The notes under the pieces are model-generated. The model made no database searches. It saw only the letters and a program-made list of their open reading frames with translations, and was not told the DNA's origin. This document shows positions 59,577 through 64,000 of a stretch of 64,000 bases of DNA, piece by piece. Position 1 is the stretch's first letter. The number at the start of each line of letters is the position of its first letter. Source of the stretch: Acinetobacter haemolyticus (GTDB lineage Bacteria > Pseudomonadota > Gammaproteobacteria > Pseudomonadales > Moraxellaceae); assembly GCF_900406815.1 (NCBI RefSeq), contig NZ_OVCN01000003.1, positions 1-64,000 on the forward strand, written 5' to 3'. A program made the translations under genes and the position numbers.

Positions 59577-60794
59577 ATGAAACGTCCAATTTATCTAGAT
59601 TACGCAGCAACCACTCCTGTACTGCCTGAAGTGGCAGAACGTATGATGGAATGTTTAACGTTCGAAGGGACTTTTGGTAACCCTGCATCACGCTCACATG
59701 CATATGGCTGGCAAGCTGAAGAAAAAGCCGAATATGCGCGTGAACAAGTAGCAAATCTTATCAAAGCTGATCCTCGTGAGATCGTTTGGACTTCAGGTGC
59801 GACTGAGTCTGATAACCTAGCATTAAAAGGCATTGCTCAATTCTACGGTTCTAAAGGCAAACACATCATTACAAGTAAAATTGAACACAAAGCTGTGTTA
59901 GATACTTGCCGTGAACTTGAAGAACAAGGCTTTGAGATTACTTATTTAGAGCCAGAACCACGCACTGGTTTAATTACACCAGAAATGGTTCAAGCTGCTT
60001 TACGTCCAGATACCATCCTTGTATCACTGATGATGGTGAATAACGAAATCGGTACAGTAACCGACGTTGCTGCAATCGGTGAACTCACCCGCGCAAACAA
60101 AACTTTCTTCCATGTAGATGCGGCTCAAGCTGCAGGTAAGGTTGAAATCGATCTTTCTACGATGAAAGTTGATTTAATGAGTTTCTCTGGTCATAAGATT
60201 TATGGTCCAAAAGGGATTGGTGCATTATTTGTTCGTCGCAGCCCACGTGTTCGCTTAAAAGCGCAAATGCATGGTGGTGGTCATGAGCGTGGAATGCGTT
60301 CTGGTACTTTAGCGACTCATCAAATTGTTGGTATGGGTGAAGCGTTTGAGCTTGCTGGTAAAATGATGCAAGCAGAGCAAGAACGTATTCGTCAATTACG
60401 TGACAAACTTTGGAATGGTTTACAAGATCTTGAGCAAGTGTTCCTGAATGGTCACCCGACTCAAAACGTTGCAAACTACCTCAATGTTAGCTTCAACTTT
60501 GTTGAGGGTGAATCGTTGATGATGGCACTTAAAGATGTTGCCGTTTCTAGTGGTTCAGCATGTACATCTGCGACTTTAGAGCCATCATATGTTTTACGTG
60601 CTTTAGGTTTGTCTGATGAGTTAGCGCATAGCTCTATTCGTTTTAGTTTTGGTAAATACACGACTGAAGCAGATATTGACCACGTGTTAACAATCACCAA
60701 AGCTGCTGTAGAGAAACTACGCGAACTTTCTCCGCTTTGGGATATGTATAAAGAAGGTATTGATCTTTCTACAGTTGAATGGGCTGAACACTAA
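59577..60794 (+). CDS. iscS: Cysteine desulfurase IscS
   Basis: A 405-residue PLP enzyme, the length of E. coli IscS (404). The PLP-binding Lys is in [20 protein letters not shown] and the persulfide Cys in [18 protein letters not shown]. It moves sulphur from cysteine to IscU and to tRNA thiolation partners. Start 1 bp after iscR. Confidence 0.97.
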   Translation: MKRPIYLDYAATTPVLPEVAERMMECLTFEGTFGNPASRSHAYGWQAEEKAEYAREQVANLIKADPREIVWTSGATESDNLALKGIAQFYGSKGKHIITSKIEHKAVLDTCRELEEQGFEITYLEPEPRTGLITPEMVQAALRPDTILVSLMMVNNEIGTVTDVAAIGELTRANKTFFHVDAAQAAGKVEIDLSTMKVDLMSFSGHKIYGPKGIGALFVRRSPRVRLKAQMHGGGHERGMRSGTLATHQIVGMGEAFELAGKMMQAEQERIRQLRDKLWNGLQDLEQVFLNGHPTQNVANYLNVSFNFVEGESLMMALKDVAVSSGSACTSATLEPSYVLRALGLSDELAHSSIRFSFGKYTTEADIDHVLTITKAAVEKLRELSPLWDMYKEGIDLSTVEWAEH

Positions 60795-60885
60795 TTCGTT
60801 GAAATTTCGATTGAACTCTTCATTGAAAACAGTGTTTTAACCCTCATATTAATATTAGGCTGACCCCGAGGTTTGGAGAAGCGAC

Positions 60886-61272
60886 ATGGCTTATAGTGAA
60901 AAAGTAATTGATCATTACGAAAACCCTCGTAATGTAGGCGTTTTAGATAAAAATGCAGAAAATGTAGGTACAGGTATGGTTGGTGCACCAGCTTGTGGCG
61001 ACGTTATGCGTTTACAAATTCAAGTTGATGATAATGGCGTAATTGAAGAAGCTCGCTTCAAAACTTACGGCTGTGGTTCTGCAATCGCATCAAGCTCTCT
61101 TGTAACCGAATGGTTAAAAGGTAAGACTCTTGATGAAGCACAAGCAATTAAGAATATTGATATTGCGACTGAGCTTGCACTTCCACCAGTGAAAGTTCAC
61201 TGTTCAGTATTGGCTGAAGATGCAATTAAAGCTGCGATTGAAGACTATCGTGGCAAAAAAGCGAAAGCTTAA
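60886..61272 (+). CDS. iscU: Iron-sulphur cluster scaffold IscU
   Basis: A 128-residue scaffold with the three conserved cysteines in [20 protein letters not shown] and [11 protein letters not shown], the Asp ligand and the LPPVK motif ([11 protein letters not shown]) recognised by HscA. It lies 91 bp after iscS, and GGAG precedes its ATG. Confidence 0.97.
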   Translation: MAYSEKVIDHYENPRNVGVLDKNAENVGTGMVGAPACGDVMRLQIQVDDNGVIEEARFKTYGCGSAIASSSLVTEWLKGKTLDEAQAIKNIDIATELALPPVKVHCSVLAEDAIKAAIEDYRGKKAKA

Positions 61273-61301
61273 TTGATTACCGAAAAGACATTGGAGTTTT
61301 C

Positions 61302-61622
61302 ATGATCCATTTAACTGAAAATGCTGCGACTCACATCAGCAATTACCTGCAAAATCGTGGTAAGGGTGAAGGCATTCGTGTTGGTGTGAAAACTTCGGGT
61401 TGTTCTGGATTGGCTTACGTTCTTGAGTTTGTCGATGATGTTGACACACATGATCAAGTATTTGAACAGTTTGGTGTCAAAGTTTTCGTTGATCCTAAAA
61501 GCTTAGTTTATCTCGAAGGTTTAGAGATGGATTATGTAAAAAATGGTCTAAACGAAGGTTTTGAGTTTAACAACCCAAACCAAAAAGGTGAATGTGGTTG
61601 CGGTGAGTCATTTACCGTTTAA
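61302..61622 (+). CDS. iscA: Iron-sulphur cluster carrier IscA
   Basis: A 106-residue A-type carrier with the three cysteines in [10 protein letters not shown] and GECGCGESF. It delivers clusters to [4Fe-4S] targets. TTGGAG lies upstream of ATG 61302. Confidence 0.95.
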   Translation: MIHLTENAATHISNYLQNRGKGEGIRVGVKTSGCSGLAYVLEFVDDVDTHDQVFEQFGVKVFVDPKSLVYLEGLEMDYVKNGLNEGFEFNNPNQKGECGCGESFTV

Positions 61623-61647
61623 TCATTCAATTTTTATCTAAAGTCAA

Positions 61648-61749
61648 AAATCTCTCTGAATCCCCCTTTTCATAGGGGGACTTCCATAAATGATATAGCA
61701 TCATTTAATTTGTGAAGCCCTTCCTTTTGCAGAAGGTTGAGAGTGATTT
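61648..61749. repeat. Inverted REP-like pair between iscA and hscB
   Basis: Two imperfect copies of a 40-base palindromic unit lie head to head. The outer ends, AAATCTCTCTGAA (61648-61660) and TTGAGAGTGATTT (61737-61749), are inverted repeats. Each copy has its own hairpin (TCCCCC/GGGGGA at 61661-61680 and CCTTC/GAAGG near 61719-61736). This is the layout of a REP doublet. Confidence 0.75.
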
Positions 61750-61768
61750 AAAACGGAATTCATCTCCC

Positions 61769-62287
61769 ATGAATCATTTTGAGTTGTTCCAATTACCAGA
61801 AGCACTCGATATCGATTTAGCAGCTTTAAAAAAGCGATTTTTAAGTTTGCAACAGCAATATCATCCAGACAAAGCGACTGATAAAGATCAGGCATTGATC
61901 ATGTCTAGTGACATCAATCAGGCATATAAAGTGCTCTCGCAAGTTGATAGCCGTGCTGCATATTTGCTGAGTCTGAAAAAGCAGGATCATCATCTCGATC
62001 AATCAATTAGTGATTTTGAGTTCTTGCAATCGGCACTTGAAATGCGCGAACAACTCGATGAAGCCGCATCACCCGATCAACTTCGAACGTTAAAAATCGA
62101 AGTACAGCAATGGATTGATGGCTTAATTCGAGAGTTTAAACTAGATTATGCCGACGAAGATTGGGCTGAAGCGCGCGATACCGTTCGTAAACTACGTTTT
62201 TTCCAACGTGTAATGAATGATATTGATAAAGCTGAAGATCGCATGCTAGATGAAGAAGAAAGCTTTGATCTAGATGATGATTTTTAA
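61769..62287 (+). CDS. hscB: Fe-S cluster co-chaperone HscB
   Basis: A 172-residue J-protein: MNHFELFQLPEALDIDLAAL, the HPD loop in LQQQYHPDKATDKDQALIMS, and a C-terminal helical domain that binds IscU (EMREQLDEAASPDQLRTLK). HscB brings IscU to HscA. ATG 61769 matches the family start; the earlier ATG at 61712 lies in the REP element. Acidic C-terminus (LDDDF). Confidence 0.93.
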   Translation: MNHFELFQLPEALDIDLAALKKRFLSLQQQYHPDKATDKDQALIMSSDINQAYKVLSQVDSRAAYLLSLKKQDHHLDQSISDFEFLQSALEMREQLDEAASPDQLRTLKIEVQQWIDGLIREFKLDYADEDWAEARDTVRKLRFFQRVMNDIDKAEDRMLDEEESFDLDDDF

Positions 62288-62325
62288 TCCGCTGTAACTG
62301 ATTATTTTCAAGGGATATCTCACGC

Positions 62326-64000
62326 ATGGCACTTTTGCAAATTGCTGAACCTGGTCAATCAACCGCACCGCATCAACATCGTATTGCGATCGGTATCGAC
62401 TTAGGGACAACCCACTCTTTAGTGGCGACAGTGCTATCGGGAAAACCGAAAGTTCTACAAGATGACAAAGACAGAGTATTATTACCATCTATTGTTCATT
62501 ATGCGAAAAATTCAACCACGTTTGGTTATGAAGCCAAACCATTTATGTTGACTGACCCAAAAAATACGGTTGTCTCTGTAAAACGCTTTATGGGTCGTTC
62601 GCAAGCTGATATTAAGTTTCAACATCCGTACACACTTGTCGGTGCGGAAAATGAAATGCCTGCTTTTGAAACTGCTGCTGGCCGAAAAACACCAGTTGAA
62701 ATTTCAGCTGAAATTTTAAAACAACTGAAAGACCGTGCAGAAGCGAGTCTAAATAATCCCGTTAATGGTGCGGTGATTACTGTTCCAGCTTATTTTGATG
62801 AGGCTCAACGTCAAGCAACACGTGACGCTGCACAACTTGCAGGCTTAAATGTTTTACGCTTGCTCAATGAGCCAACTGCTGCTGCAGTCGCTTATGGTCT
62901 TGACCAAGAAAGCAATCTTAGTACTGATCGAAACTATGTGATTTATGATTTAGGGGGTGGTACATTTGACGTATCAATCCTACGTTTTTCACAAGGTGTT
63001 TTTGAAGTTTTAGCAACAGGTGGACATACTGCGTTAGGTGGTGATGACCTTGACCGCTTAATTGTAAAATGGGCAAAAAAACAGCTTGATATCACCACAT
63101 TAAGCGATGAAGAGTATGCTGTTTTTGTTGTTGCTGCTCGTCAAGCCAAAGAATATTTAACCGACCACGAATCTGCTGAATTAAAGTTATTAGATGATCG
63201 TTTAACTTTAGACCGTTCAACTTTTGAATCAATTATTCAAGTTGCGCTCGATAAAACTACAAGTGTTTGTAAACGCGTATTACGTGATGCAAAACTTGAA
63301 TTAGACGATATCGAACATGTTGTGTTGGTGGGTGGTTCTACTCGCTCTTACGCTGTTCAAAATTCAGTGCGTGAACTGTTCAAGCGTGAACCTCTATGTA
63401 CAATCAATCCAGATGAAGTCGTTGCGATTGGTGCATCTATTACAGCTAATCAATTGATTGGTAATAGTCAAGATGGTTCATTATTACTAGACGTGACCCC
63501 TCTCTCTCTTGGATTAGAGACAATGGGTGGTTTAGTTGAGCGTTTAATTTCTCGTAATACAGCTATTCCTGTTGCCCGTCGACAAGAATTTACCACCTAT
63601 CAAGATGGTCAAACTGCCATGTTGATTCATGTGGTACAAGGCGAGCGCGATTTGGTGGAGCATTGTCGCTCTTTAGGGCGTTTTGTATTACATGGCATTC
63701 CTCCAATGACTGCTGGTCAAGCTCGTATCGAAGTAACCTTCCAAGTGGATGCAGATGGTTTACTCACGGTATCTGCGAAAGAAACAACCTCAGGTGTGCA
63801 AGCGCAGATTGATATCAAACCTTCGTACGGTTTATCAACCGCGGATACTGAACGTTTGTTAGTAGAAGGCTTCCAGCATGCAGAAGAAGACAAAAATCTT
63901 CGTCATTTGCAAGAAACCAAAGTTGAAGCGCAACGTGAACTTGAAGCCTTAGAACAAGCATTAAAAGTAGATAAAGATTTACTTTCTCAGCAGCAAGCAC
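62326..64000 (+). CDS. hscA: Fe-S cluster chaperone HscA (partial, cut by right edge)
   Basis: An Hsp70-family protein, 558 residues visible with no stop before the edge. [20 protein letters not shown] is phosphate motif 1, [20 protein letters not shown] motif 2 and [13 protein letters not shown] the adenosine motif; the linker [20 protein letters not shown] leads to the substrate domain. The length (E. coli HscA 616) suggests about 60 residues are missing. It releases clusters from IscU. fdx should follow off the edge. Confidence 0.95.
   Translation, partial: MALLQIAEPGQSTAPHQHRIAIGIDLGTTHSLVATVLSGKPKVLQDDKDRVLLPSIVHYAKNSTTFGYEAKPFMLTDPKNTVVSVKRFMGRSQADIKFQHPYTLVGAENEMPAFETAAGRKTPVEISAEILKQLKDRAEASLNNPVNGAVITVPAYFDEAQRQATRDAAQLAGLNVLRLLNEPTAAAVAYGLDQESNLSTDRNYVIYDLGGGTFDVSILRFSQGVFEVLATGGHTALGGDDLDRLIVKWAKKQLDITTLSDEEYAVFVVAARQAKEYLTDHESAELKLLDDRLTLDRSTFESIIQVALDKTTSVCKRVLRDAKLELDDIEHVVLVGGSTRSYAVQNSVRELFKREPLCTINPDEVVAIGASITANQLIGNSQDGSLLLDVTPLSLGLETMGGLVERLISRNTAIPVARRQEFTTYQDGQTAMLIHVVQGERDLVEHCRSLGRFVLHGIPPMTAGQARIEVTFQVDADGLLTVSAKETTSGVQAQIDIKPSYGLSTADTERLLVEGFQHAEEDKNLRHLQETKVEAQRELEALEQALKVDKDLLSQQQA

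Noticed and set aside
63815..64000. Minus-strand frame at the right edge
   Set aside because: Antisense to hscA, whose frame and motifs are clear to the edge.

Overview
The window is a piece of an Acinetobacter chromosome, AT-rich and with typical Acinetobacter gene content: amvA/amvR, cpaA/cpaB, recA followed by recX, and an iscR-iscS-iscU-iscA-hscB-hscA cluster. The species cannot be fixed from the sequence alone. About the first 24 kb is one end of an apparently intact temperate prophage whose other end lies left of the window. The remaining 40 kb is chromosomal backbone with a few accessory genes.

Prophage (1 to about 24.1 kb). Its structural genes resemble those of podovirus P22, while its control, replication and recombination genes are lambda-like. 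The integrase (minus strand) sits at the right-hand edge beside the host gene sixA. A rightward early operon (18956-22868, plus) carries a Bet-type annealing protein, its PD-(D/E)XK exonuclease, small membrane peptides and a putative excisionase-like HTH protein. The CI-type repressor (18034-18750) is flanked by two matching operator/promoter sets, one driving the plus-strand early operon and one driving the minus-strand cro-replication operon. The minus-strand operon runs through a Cro-like protein, an HNH protein, lambda O- and P-like replication genes, an orphan DNA methyltransferase, many small overlapping genes, a VRR-NUC nuclease, a Q-like antiterminator and a NinB protein. The late genes follow: small and large terminase, portal, scaffold, coat, gp4-like adaptor and gp10-like tail hub. 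The hub runs off the left edge. Tail needle, ejection proteins, tailspike and lysis genes are not present and are presumably further left.

The most unusual feature is the gp10-like tail hub. Its reading frame continues without a stop from the hub domain, through a proline-rich linker, into perfect 69-bp tandem DNA repeats. These encode 23-residue BspA-type leucine-rich repeats, so a virion hub protein appears to have gained an expandable LRR domain.

Host part. 24.1-31.5 kb holds sixA, gpsA, a nitroreductase, two small lipoproteins, pgk, a DUF2237 gene coupled to a Maf-type pyrophosphatase, and a LysR regulator divergent from an azoreductase. 31.5-36.2 kb holds the divergent amvA/amvR efflux pair with a very clear operator-promoter design, then the cpaA/cpaB secreted metalloprotease and its chaperone. 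36.5-41.9 kb holds a serine hydrolase, a MaoC-type dehydratase, a large FabG-type reductase and a divergent thiolase, together likely acting on 3-oxo/3-hydroxyacyl thioesters. 42-46.3 kb holds a tandem-GST-fold protein, an RraA-family protein, an atypical SDR, rpsT and unknown genes. 46.4-49.2 kb is a StcE-like M66 metalloprotease lipoprotein with a ricin-type lectin tail. 49.3-59 kb holds cysQ, a yrfG-like HAD phosphatase, hslR, recA, recX, the SRP RNA gene, cpoB, ppiD, an HU gene, a phasin and an SCP2-like membrane protein. The window closes with the iron-sulphur cluster operon, which carries an inverted REP pair between iscA and hscB; hscA is cut by the right edge.
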